Below are positions 44,669 to 54,983 of a DNA stretch of 64,000 bases, in pieces. The stretch lies in contig JARDYH010000002.1 in assembly GCA_029215795.1 (NCBI GenBank), positions 21,073,001 to 21,137,000 of the forward strand. Reading direction: 5' to 3'. Source of the stretch: Anniella stebbinsi (Eukaryota > Chordata > Lepidosauria > Squamata > Anniellidae). The notes under the pieces are model-generated. The model was not told the DNA's origin, made no database searches, and saw nothing but the letters and a program-made list of their open reading frames with translations. The first letter of the stretch is position 1. Each line of letters begins with the position of its first letter. Made by a program: the position numbers and the translations under genes.

Positions 44669-44791
44669 CATTTCATTAAAGTATATAAGGATCTTGGCTC
44701 TGAAGATCTGAAACCCATCAAAGTAGAACTTCTTTTGAAGCATCCCTTCATTCAAGACTTGATTAGCAACTACCAGGAGTACAAACTTCAT
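44669..44791 (+). CDS. SPEF2: SPEF2 coding exon 7 of window
   Basis: Forty-one codons in phase 0-0 lie between CCTTTTAAAG and CTTCAT|GTAAGT, a consensus donor. The translation reads HFIKVYKDLGSEDLKPIKVE, then LLLKHPFIQDLISNYQEYKLH. The KHPFIQDLISNY block is a strong SPEF2 signature. The exon begins only 230 bp after the end of the GC-rich foldback element, so that element's splice-donor-like motifs are in the same intron and close to this exon. Confidence 0.94.
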
Positions 44792-44832
44792 GTAAGTATC
44801 GCTTTCTCTGTAAGTATACAGCGTCTGGAACA

Positions 44833-44860
44833 GTTGTTGTTGTTGTTGTTGTTGTTGTTG
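44833..44860. repeat. (GTT)n microsatellite
   Basis: Nine GTT units, 42 bp downstream of a SPEF2 donor. Confidence 0.92.
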
Positions 44861-45920
44861 AAATATAAAATGCCATGCAGAGAAAGTAGCCTATGGTTGT
44901 AACAATGGTTTAGCTTTGCACACTAAAGAGAAGGTATGTATCTAGGGCTTTGCTGAATATTTTTTAATATTCATCTCGAATTGGCACATTTATGGTTAAA
45001 CAAATCATTGTGTACATAGATATAAGAAGATAATTCAACATGTTGAATATTCATGTTGTTCTAATGCTGTTTGGTGGCCTTTTGTTTCCTTGGTTGCTGT
45101 TTTTTGTTGCCTTGTCCCCTTCCTCCTCCTCCTCCTCCTCCTCCGCATTTCGTCTCCTTTGGCCACACTTCTGTTTGATTGGCCGAACATTTTTCTCTCT
45201 CCAAACCACATCAAATAAACGCCGATGCCTCCCCCCTCAGAAAGTTCCCTTTTAAGAAGAGTCAAACAAAACAAAAACAACCCCCACAGAGCTGTGTCAT
45301 TCAGAGATGCCTTGTGAGATAAGTTGAGCAAAGCTGGCGTGTGGCCTGCAATGTGCAACCATTGACACTTGTGCAGCCGACAAGACCCGGAGGAGAATGT
45401 GGCATGTTGCTGAGTAATGCAGCGTGTTGCTGCTTTGTGGATGGAGTGCAGGCTTCTAAGCAAGCCTGCATGGCTTGCGGCCCACTGAGCTGAACACAGC
45501 CTACCGGCAATATATATTGCAGCCTGCATGCCTTCCCGATGCTTGACACCCCCCTTGCTTTTGCAGGCCCAAGCACTCATCCAAGCTCAGAAGTTGATTG
45601 ATCCCCTTGGTGGGTTGTGATACATGGTGGGATGCAGATGGAGCAAGCCCTGCTTTTAGAATGCCAGTAGCAAAGCTTTTAGGCTTCGACATCACCAGCC
45701 AAATTAGTAAAAAGTGTAGGGATTTTTTGTGTTACAGAATCATAGAACTGAATTGTAATAGGCAGAGTCTATATTAAAATATGATCTTTCTGTATACCCA
45801 CATACTGAGTGAGGTGGTCTACATCATCCCTAATAGTGTGCCACTGACAGAGAACCAACCATGGCAAAGGTGCCAATGCAATTTGATATGGCTCATGTCA
45901 ATGGTCCAAAAACAGATGAA
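44861..45920. other. SPEF2 last intron, first kilobase
   Basis: TCC repeat only; nothing else recognised. Confidence 0.5.
45118..45144. repeat. (TCC)n microsatellite
   Basis: Nine TCC-type units. Confidence 0.9.
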
Positions 45921-46406
45921 GGGTGACCAACTGTCAGGATTTCCCCGGATTTGTCCTGGTTTTTGTTCTATCCTGGGTGTCGGGATTTTCTGTAATTTTC
46001 TATAATGTCCTGGAATGACACGCTTTCCCCTTTAAGGTCGACATTAGCGTGGCAGGAGGAATGACGTGCTTCTTGGAGGTGCATCATCCCTCCACTGCTC
46101 CAATCGGGGCCTTAAAGGGGAAAGTGTGTCATTCCTGGACATTATAGAAAAAGCCCCAATTGGAGCAGAGGAGGAAAAAGTCTGCCATTAGTGTGTCTGG
46201 GGAGTGACATACTTTCTAGAGGCCCCAGAAAACCCGCTTTCCTGCCACCCCATACTGGGTGGGAATGACACGTTTTCCCCTCCTTCACTCCAGTCGGGGC
46301 CTTTGAGCTGGTGGTGAGGAATGACATGCTTTCCGGAGGCCCGGAAAGCCACTTTCCTGCCCCCATCCCGGTGTCATCTTTTTGGTTTCCCAAACATGGT
46401 CACCCT
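45921..46406. mobile_element. MITE with GGGTGACC termini and GC-rich core
   Basis: GGGTGACCAACTGTC on the left and ACATGGTCACCCT on the right. The core has CTGCTCCAATCGGGGCC and its inverted counterpart GCCCCAATTGGAGCAG, and resembles the core of the MITE at 20515. Confidence 0.6.
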
Positions 46407-46558
46407 GGCCAACCTCAACCCCAAAATGGCGGTCATATAAGTTTAGAATTAACCAGTCTTTCATGTCAAGAATTGCTAAGTTTCAACCTGGAGATTCCTT
46501 TTTCTAAATCACAGCTGGGTTTGGAGGTCATGCACCCATGGCTCTCTCAGACCCTGCC

Positions 46559-46562
<4 letters not shown>

Positions 46563-46593
<31 letters not shown>
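46563..46593. repeat. (TC)n microsatellite
   Basis: About 15 TC units. Confidence 0.95.
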
Positions 46594-46594
<1 letters not shown>

Positions 46595-46867
46595 ACGTAC
46601 ATCTGCTGTCGCATGTGTTGTGTTCCTGGTGAGGGAGAAGAGCAGACCAAAGGCTGATTCTGCTCATTTCCCCTCTGGCATGTCTCATCTGCCCCTCTTC
46701 CCTACATGTTGTTGGCAGATTTGGAGTTCTGCCCATTGCAGCAGACGGGTGCGAGGGGGAAGATGACATGGAGTGGAGGAAAAAAATCCTTTGTTATCTT
46801 GAAAGCTGATGCTGCATCTCCAGATCCTGTTCAAGTGTCCAGAATGGCTCTTATAGACAAAAATGTT

Positions 46868-47115
46868 AATTATCAATCCTAGAATCCTAGAATAGTAGAG
46901 TTGGAAGGGGCCTAGTCCAACCCCCTGCTTAATGCAGGAATCCACCTTAAAGCATACCTGACAAGTGGTTGTCCAGCTGCCTCTTGAAGGCCTCTAGTGT
47001 GGGAGAGCCCATGACCTCCCTAATTCATTGGTTCCATTGTCACACTGCTCTAACAGTCAGGAAGTTTTTCCTGATGTCCAGCTGGAATCCTCCAAGTCTA
47101 CCTCATCTGTGGTGC
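46868..47115 (-). repeat. CR1-like LINE fragment, antisense
   Basis: AATCCTAGAATAGTAGAGTT, GGAAGGGGCCTAGTCCAACC and CAGGAAGTTTTTCCTGATGT are typical reversed CR1 sequence. Confidence 0.8.
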
Positions 47116-47750
47116 CTCAAAAGAAGGTGGAGGGGTGCATATTAGCCTGCAGCCTGCACTGCCCTTGAAAGGAAGCCTCTTCTGTCCTTGTTTACTCATT
47201 TTAAGAGAATTTGGTGGGAAAGCATTCTCAGCACAGGGCCTGTCATTATAAGTATTGTTCAAACTGGATATGAGGTGCAACTGATTCTGATCACTATCAG
47301 CAGAAGCAAGTTTTGGCTGTTTGGCAGAGCAAAGTCAAAGAGCAGTGGTTTAATCACCACTGTTGTGGCTAGGGGAACAGGATAGAAGTAATATAGGTTA
47401 CTGCTGAAGACAATATGGGAGCATCTTAACCATTGTTTCAAAACAGGAATAATTGTGGGCAAGCACCACCCCCCCCCCCAAAAAAAATCTGTTAGCAAAA
47501 TTTCTTTATTCCCTTTTGATGTGGCAAAAACCAAAATCAATTTTACTCTGGGTTGAATAATAAAAATTGCACTCCCCATGAAATTCTAGACGCTTGTTTT
47601 GTAAGTTTGCTATTTTGCTCTTTCTTCCTCTTTGTGATCCACATGTGGACTTTCTTGAAAAAAACACTCCAAATCTCCTGGGCAGGACATTTCTAAAGCA
47701 TAGCATTCAAGCATATTGTATTGACAAAAACTGTATATTTACGTAATACA

Positions 47751-47830
47751 GGGTGCAATCCCATGCTGGCTGGGGCATGCTGGAACTTGTAGGGCTTTTT
47801 TCCTGTCTAAATGTGCATGGGATTGCACCC
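47751..47830. mobile_element. Palindromic MITE (GGGTGCAATCC type), shortened copy 2
   Basis: GGGTGCAATCCCATGCTGGC and GTGCATGGGATTGCACCC. The left arm has an internal deletion. Confidence 0.65.
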
Positions 47831-48519
47831 TTAGTCCAAGATTCCTGCTGTAACTGGTTTTTCGGATATGTATTTTTATTGGATATTTTTAAAGTATAGT
47901 GATGATATGTACATCATATGCCTCTGTCTCTTGTAGTGAGCTTACATTGATTATTGTTTACAACTCCGTATTGGTGAAAGTTTTCCTTTTCTATTAACAA
48001 TACCATTGTTTCTTTTGTTTATAACAATTTTGATCTGTGTATAGGTGTTTTTGCATACAAGCACATATATTACAAATATGCTTAAAGTAGACAAGTTTTT
48101 ATGTCGCTCCTCCCCAAATAGTAACATCCATGATTACAATTACTGTTTATGCTATCTATGACATGAGTGAATTTGTAGCAACGATCCCAATATGAGAAGA
48201 GCTTTTCCAGAACTATTACTTTGCAGTGCCATAAATGCACCATTGTTGCATACTTGTTGCATGGGAGGCGAGTGGCGTGCTTCAAAGGAGCCATTCTGTG
48301 CCTAAGATGGGGCCTTGGCAAGGGTGTATCTGCACTCCAAAGGCATTTTCGTCTTACATCGTCTAACTGACATGGCTTCCCTCCAAGAATCTGGAGCAGA
48401 AAAATTAATCCATAGTCCCCCCCTTCACAAAAATACAGTTCTCACGGTTCCCAGATAAGGGAGAATGACTGAGTCAGTCAAATGCATTACAGGGACATGT
48501 CTGAACACTGCTAATCAGT
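47831..48519. other. SPEF2 last intron, unrecognised AT-rich stretch
   Basis: No repeat family or coding frame recognised. Confidence 0.5.
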
Positions 48520-48775
48520 GGGCCTGTTCAGAAGACACCTTAAACCCTGCTGATTAAAGCTTTTGGTTAAGCAGCAGGGTTTAAGGTGTCTTGTGCAATG
48601 TGTTTTGCTAAACCCTGTTCACTCACTGATCACAGTCAGACTGACTACAGCAGGGTTAGCGGCTCTAACTGTGGCTTAAAGTGTTGTGTGCGACAGCACG
48701 GCTTGTGGTTAGTGCTAACCCAGGGAACCACAGTTTCACTAACCACCGAGCCTGAAGTGTCGTCTGAACGGGCCC
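48520..48775. mobile_element. PIF/Harbinger-like MITE, copy 2
   Basis: Termini GGGCCTGTTCAGAAGACACC and TGTCGTCTGAACGGGCCC, with AGT on both flanks (48517-48519 and 48776-48778). That is compatible with the 3-bp duplications of PIF/Harbinger elements. Confidence 0.72.
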
Positions 48776-49933
48776 AGTATCTCTTCCTACTGACACCGTG
48801 CCTCCCCAGTAATGCATAGATGAAACACGTATGACACAATGGCATCAAGTTAGGGTTTCCCATTTCCTGCTTTGCCGGCAGCAGGCAATGAAATGGATCA
48901 AGGGTCAGGAAAATTGAGGGAATTGGCAAGGCCCTTCCACCCGTCCTGAAGACCAGTCCATGAATGTCCCTTCGCCCTCAACTGTCATCTTCAGCATCTA
49001 TTCCATCAGGCTGCATTGAAGAAAATGAGTGGGGAAGGGAGTCATTCCACCAGCCCTACTGGAAGACATTTTCCTTTTGCCTGTTCCTGTTTCTTGTGGG
49101 TGTGCGTGACTTTTAGATTTATTTATTTATTTATTTATTGCATTTCTATACCACCCAACAGCCGAAGCTCTCTGGGCGGTTTACAAAAATTAAAACTATA
49201 AAAACCGTTCAAAATATAAAACAGCGACAGTATAAAAACATACTTTAAAGTACAGTATAAAAGCACAACCAGGATAAAAACCGAGCAGCCATGCAGAAAT
49301 CAATACGGATTTAAAATACAAATTTAGAGACTGTCTCCTTTTTTTTATTATTTTGTAAGCGACTCTGGGGGGCTTTTTGTCTTGAGTAGGATAACAATAC
49401 TGTATATAAATAATTCTAATGCGACGATCGCAACATTGCCGTGAAATGCTGGGGTGGTGCCCACATTTCTGTGCATTGTGTGTTTTTAAGCCCGTCAGTG
49501 ATGTACATAATGTCCAACATGCACCTCAAAGTGGTAGGAAAATATGATGTTTCTTTTTTGGCTTTATGCAGTCCCATGCCTGGAGAAAGGCAGGCTTTGA
49601 ACTTGAACCCCACACAGGCTACAGCACTATGCACAATGATTTCTGCTTCATATAAGGAAAGAAGTAGAGGTAGATTCTGGTACATTCTGATAGCTTTGCT
49701 CTTTTCCTTTGTAGCCCCTCCTTGAGACCCCCCTCCTTTTTAGCTAATCCTTTTCTGAACCATTGCCCTGCACTCTTACCTGTTTTTCCAATGCTACCCG
49801 CCCCTCCTATCCCATCTTTACTGTCAAGTCAACTCTGGGTTGCCTGTCTTGTCTGTTTTAATGTAGATTGTATGCCAGCGCTGTGTATACTCTGTGATTG
49901 CAATATCCTGAGAGTTTCAGCCTTCCTTCTGAA
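48776..49933. other. SPEF2 last intron, mostly unrecognised
   Basis: Only the L2-type end at 49110 is recognised. Confidence 0.45.
49110..49330 (-). repeat. L2-type LINE 3' end, antisense
   Basis: TTTATTTATTTATTTATTGC, then CCGAAGCTCTCTGGGCGGTT and ACAAAAATTAAAACTATAAA. Confidence 0.78.
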
Positions 49934-50026
49934 TGAGAGCTGGTGTGGCGTAGTAGAGTGTTAAGCTAGGACTAGGGAGACCCAAATTCAAATCCCCGCT
50001 AAGCTACTCACTCTCTCAGCCTAGGC
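49934..50026 (+). repeat. tRNA-derived SINE, 5' part, interrupted
   Basis: GAGAGCTGGTGTGGCGTAGT holds an A-box-like sequence and ATTCAAATCC a B-box-like sequence. The tail continues in CACTCTCTCAGCCTAGG, where the MITE at 50027 is inserted. A probable SINE 3' part (CTACCTCACAGGCTTGTTGT) follows at 50650-50710. Confidence 0.62.
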
Positions 50027-50442
50027 TAGGGATGTCAGAGAAATCCGTTGGCGGGCAGCGTTCGATGGTTTTGCCTAGGTTCAGCGCCCCAGATGTCATT
50101 CCGGTTCTTGCTGCAAAGCCTGATTACAGTGAGTTGGGCCAGTTTGTGGACATTTTGGCATATATATTTTTTGCAGGTTCTGCCATTTGCACAAATTACG
50201 GCTGAACTTGGATGTCATTTGTGCAAATTTGGATGTCATTTGCGTAAATTGCTCAGAAACGCATGCAAATTGCTGGAAATTTGCACAAATTGCAGAGCCC
50301 GTAGGAGAAATGCGCAAAAAACGTTCCTGAAGTTTGGATGAAAGCCCACAGCTTGGCTCACAAGCACAAATCAAGTCTTACATGCCGCAGAACTCCATTG
50401 AGACAAAAAAAGAGCCAGATGTTCCAGCGGTGGTCATCCCTA
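50027..50442. mobile_element. hAT-type MITE with palindromic 8-bp duplication
   Basis: It starts TAGGGATGTCAGAG and ends GGTGGTCATCCCTA. An exact 8-bp duplication, GCCTAGGC, lies at 50019-50026 and 50443-50450. The core has repeated TTTGCACAAATT-type motifs. Confidence 0.82.
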
Positions 50443-50819
50443 GCCTAGGCAAGAGCGGCAAATAGGAAGTTGCCAGATGGAGGAAATAGAAGGGAGGGAA
50501 CTCAAGCTGCACGAGAGAAAGGGTTGGTTTGGCCCAATGCCAAACTCTTCTTCAGATGTAGTCTCGAACGACAGTTATCAACCCAATATCAGACCACCGT
50601 TGCAATGGTTGCTTATACACCCAAAGGCTTCCTCCCTTCTTTCTAGCCTAATCTACCTCACAGGCTTGTTGTGAGGATAAAATGGGAGGGAGGAAACGAT
50701 GTACAATGCCTTGAACCCATTGGAAGAAAAGGGAGGAATGGCACTAAACTCGTTACAAACCATATTGTCCGGAATCTTCTCCTTTTGCAACACCTCACAT
50801 TCTGTTGGTCAGGGATATA

Positions 50820-51190
50820 GAACCTCAGACCCAGGGGCCAAATCCAGCCCTCTTGAGATCCCAGTTCAGCCCTCTGGGGTTTCCCAGAAAGCTCCGCCCC
50901 TTTCCCTTGGCCCTGCCCCTTCCCCCCTCAACCACCAATCGTTGTCTGGTTTCCCAGGTTTTGTGCATTCCCCCACCCAATTCTAAAAGGTTGAAACGCC
51001 TCTCCTGAGGCTTAATAGCTGGCAAGACGAGTTTAAGCTAAAATATGCTGGTATTATTAAGTATTATTTTGTCGTTTGGCCCCTCCCCTTTTGCCTTCAG
51101 TTCTGAAAACCCCTGGAGATGGACCCTCAAGAGCTTCTCCGAAATGGAATTCGTCCCTCGGGCTAAAAATGATTCAACCCCCACCCCCTG
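50820..51190. repeat. Dispersed repeat, copy 2
   Basis: AATCGTTGTCTGGTTTCCCAG, GAAACGCCTCTCCTGAGG and AAGCTAAAATATGCTGGTAT mirror the order at 27105-27355. Confidence 0.5.
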
Positions 51191-51309
51191 CCGTTGATGC
51201 TAAACAAATATTAAATACTAGCAGGTCTCCTGGTGTGCACATGTGTTTTTTTTAATGCAAATATCAACTTGGGGAGAGTTGGTCATTATCAGGAGTGCAG
51301 CAGGCGTGG

Positions 51310-51647
51310 TAGGGTGACCCTCTGTCCTATTTTATGGAGGGCAGTCCTCCATTTGAAGGGGTCCTCTATTTGAAGGGTTGCCCACTCCAAGTCCAGTTTA
51401 AAGATAAAGAACCCTCAGAAGGGAGGGCAGGGAAGGGGCTTGAAGTTGCCCACCAACAGTGAGCACCTGGACAGCAGGCTGAGCAGCCCGCAGGTTACCT
51501 GGTCACAGTCGTCTCCACTATGGAGAGATGTATTGCATTTGTGTTTAAATTATAGCAGTTATTTCTAAATGTGCGTCTATGGCATTAAATTAACACATTT
51601 CTGTCCTCTTTCGTCCTTTTTTAAAAAATGTATAAGTGGTCACCCTA
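51310..51647. mobile_element. MITE with TAGGGTGACC termini
   Basis: TAGGGTGACCCTCTGTCC on the left and AAGTGGTCACCCTA on the right. The interior (CTCCATTTGAAGGGGTCC) is unlike the 320-bp family. No clear duplication is seen. Confidence 0.6.
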
Positions 51648-52765
51648 GTGGAGAGGGCTAATCTTTAACCCTTTCCTCCCCTGCTGCAGTCCTTAAGAAA
51701 ATTCATCATCTGAAGCAGGGATTTGCATTGGGAGGAAATGCGCTAATGAGGGATTTCCTCCCAGAGCAAAAAGGGATTTCCCACCCCCCTCCTTGCTTGC
51801 TGTGATCCTGATAATTATCGGCCCCCCTCCCCAGCTGATGGTATTTGCATGTATAAAACACTGAACGTTCAGTGCAAATACGTGCAGTATGGCACAACAG
51901 ACCAGTAAAAATGAAACCGCTTTTTAACCCCCTCACTTCTTAGGGCTTTTCTTCCTCCAATTGCTCCTGATACTTTGAATGTTTCATCACAGCCACCTTC
52001 AGGGCCAGCCTTACTGCCCACGCGGCTGCCTGGGGCAGAAGTATTTTAAGATGCTTATGTTATCCTTGTGTTTTAGTTTGTCCCTGAGCAAGAAATACAT
52101 AATGTGCACCTGAGAAATGGAGGGCTGTTCCTTCCCCAGCATTCACTTGAAACTGTGCTAGAAATATTTCATTTATTATATTTCTTAACAAATATAAAAT
52201 TATGTTCCAAGAGGCACTCGTCCCTCAAGATTTTAGTAAGATTATGATACAACAAAGGTTAGGAGAAATATAATACCTTGCAATCTTGGGCAGCTGACAA
52301 GGCCCAGTGCCCAGGCAAGGGGTGGGGTGGCATTGCTGATACCTTTATTCTAGCTCAGCACTCTAAACAGAGCCAGACAGCTGGGTCTAATCTCCATTTT
52401 AATTTCCAACAATGCCCCATCATAGTGTTTCCCAGAGTTCCCACTCACACACCAAAGGGCCCAATGGCAGGGGATGGGCCCACCAGGGGTCACTTTGCCC
52501 TGGGCCTCCTCAGACCTCGTGCCAGCCCTCAGATGAAGATAGCCGAAAGAAGCAGTCAATCAAATATCATTAGGGATGCCATGAGGGCCTGACTGGGTCC
52601 AGGAGTCCTGCGGACAACCCCCGCATCTGCCCCCCCCCCACAGACGCGGACCCTCATGCAGGACCCAGCAAGCAGGAGTGGGTCGCGGGGTGAGTGCCTG
52701 CTGAGGCGAGCACAGGTGAGTTTGACCACCCATAAATATCATAATACTATCACTGTCACCTTGCT
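51648..52765. other. SPEF2 last intron, unrecognised
   Basis: GGGCCAGCC at 52002 and GGCCCAGTGCCCAGG at 52303 hint at MITE ends. No coding signal. Confidence 0.4.
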
Positions 52766-54983
52766 ATAATAATAATAATAATAATAATATAATACAAATT
52801 TATATTGTGCTGTATACCAGAGCGCATTCCAAGTAACCAAAACATACAAAACACAACAATCTAAAGTCAATAAATGCACATTAGATAAACTACTAACCAG
52901 AAATTAAACTAATTCACAACCAATCAATTAAAACAACCAAACAGTTTAAAACCCAGGAACAAACTGATTGTTCCTCACTCCATACACCAACACCTATGGC
53001 TCCAACTCAAACAAATAGATTTTCAGGCCTCGCCTAAATCTGTCCAACTCTAGTTCCATATGAAGGTATAGAGGGAGAGAGTTCCACAATCGTGGGGCAA
53101 GATGGGAAAATGCCCGGAGCCTAGAATTTGCCACCTTAGTCCAGGGAACCACCAGAAGTCTGGAATCTGTGGACTGAGTTCACCTAAGGGGAGCATGCCA
53201 TGCAACCAACGCTGCCAAATAACTGGGAAGGGAAGAACGCAGGGCCTTAAAAGTCAAGACAAGGAATTTAAAATGTGTCCTTGCCCCGACAGGCAACCAA
53301 CGCAACGCCCTGCTATAGTGGGAAACATGTGAGTAATGGGGCAAATCTAGTACTGCGTTAGAGTAAGAGGACAGAGTGACAAAGAAGGAAGGCTATTATA
53401 GTAATCCAGGCGGGAAACAACCAGGGCATGAACGAGAAGTCCCGCAGTCTCAGGGGGCAGGAAACGGCAGATCTGGTGGATGTTAGTGAGATGAAAATTA
53501 CATACCTTGGCTGTTGTATTCGTAAATGAGCGAAGCGACAACCAATTATCTGCCGGAACCTCAAGATCTCTGGCCTCCGAGATGGGGGTCACCTGACAAC
53601 CCCAGAAGAGAAGAGGAGGAACACTCAAGGGACCATCAGGATGAAAGACCAAGACGTCTGTTTTGTCCATATTCAACTTTAATTGATGAGACATCTAGAA
53701 GGCAACTCGTCAAGAAGGTCCAGACCTCAGTATTCAGCTTTGGATAAGATTGGTACACCTGAGTGTCATCAGCATATATTATAACAAAAACCCAAACTAG
53801 AAATAAACGTACTCAAAGGGAGTATGTAAAGACAAAAAAGAACAGGGCCCAGTACCGAGCTCTGCAGGACACCAACAGTGAGGGGAAAGGAATGAGAATT
53901 TCCAGTACCCAGGGAAACTGAAAAAGAACGATTTGACAAATAAGAAGAAAACCAAGAAATAACATTGCCAGAAATACCCAACGATACTAGCCATGACAAT
54001 AGAATAGTATTAATTGCTGCCAATAAATCAAGCAGCACTAGCACTGAAGAATGGTGCCGAGCCTTGGCCACTAGAATATTATTCACAACTCAAGAGAGTG
54101 CTGTCTCGGTTGAATGTCCGCCCCAAAGCCAGACTGAAATGTCATGGCGGGCCAAATAAGGGGCCAATTGAGAGAGGGCAACTCAAAGATTTTAGATGGA
54201 AAAGGATGAAGAGATACAGGTCAGTAATTAGCATATACAAGAGGATCACAGGAAGTTTTTTTCAACAAAGGACGGGCAAGGGCATGCTTATAAGTAACTG
54301 GAAAGTAAATTCACAAACAATTCACAAGGCAGGTTAAAGCAGAAGGGAAGAACCTAGAATAGAATAAAGGAAGGAGAAGGATCACTAGCAATGGCAAGGA
54401 TCTGTTCCTCTTGACACCCAAGAGAACTGAAACCGGTCCTCCGGGGGGGTTGTGGGAAATGAAAGAGGAAAAAGGCCAGACTCATTTTCTGAATCTTCTG
54501 GAAAAAAATAGCTAGATCATTGTCTAAAGGGGACAATAAAACAACTGGAGCAGAACTAGACGATTCTGGAGCCAGTAGGTTTTTAAAAGGACAAAACAAC
54601 CGCCTTGGGTTAGGTGCCTGAGCAGAAATAGTGGGCTGATAAAAAGTCTGCTTAGCCTTATCTAAGTTTCAGTAATACCTTCCTAATGCAGGTCTCAAAA
54701 GATGATGGGAATACTCTGATGGAGCTCGCTTCCATTTTTGCTCTAAGCGATGAAGAGCAGTATGCTCATTCCTGAGCTCCTGGGTCAACCAAAAGCAGGC
54801 AGGACGAACAGTTGCCTTACGGCATACTGAAAGAGCTAACTGATCTAGAGCGGCACTAGTGGCCATGTGAAAAGCCACAGTCAATTCATCAATTAAATTA
54901 ACATGTAAATTATCGTTAACAGGCAGGGGCTGTGGCCCAAACCAATCCAGGAATGGCCTTAAGGTCTCCTGATCCAGGGCTGA

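Noticed and set aside
49934..50026. Functional tRNA gene
   Set aside because: A- and B-box-like motifs are present, but no cloverleaf with acceptor stem can be drawn; it is a SINE head.
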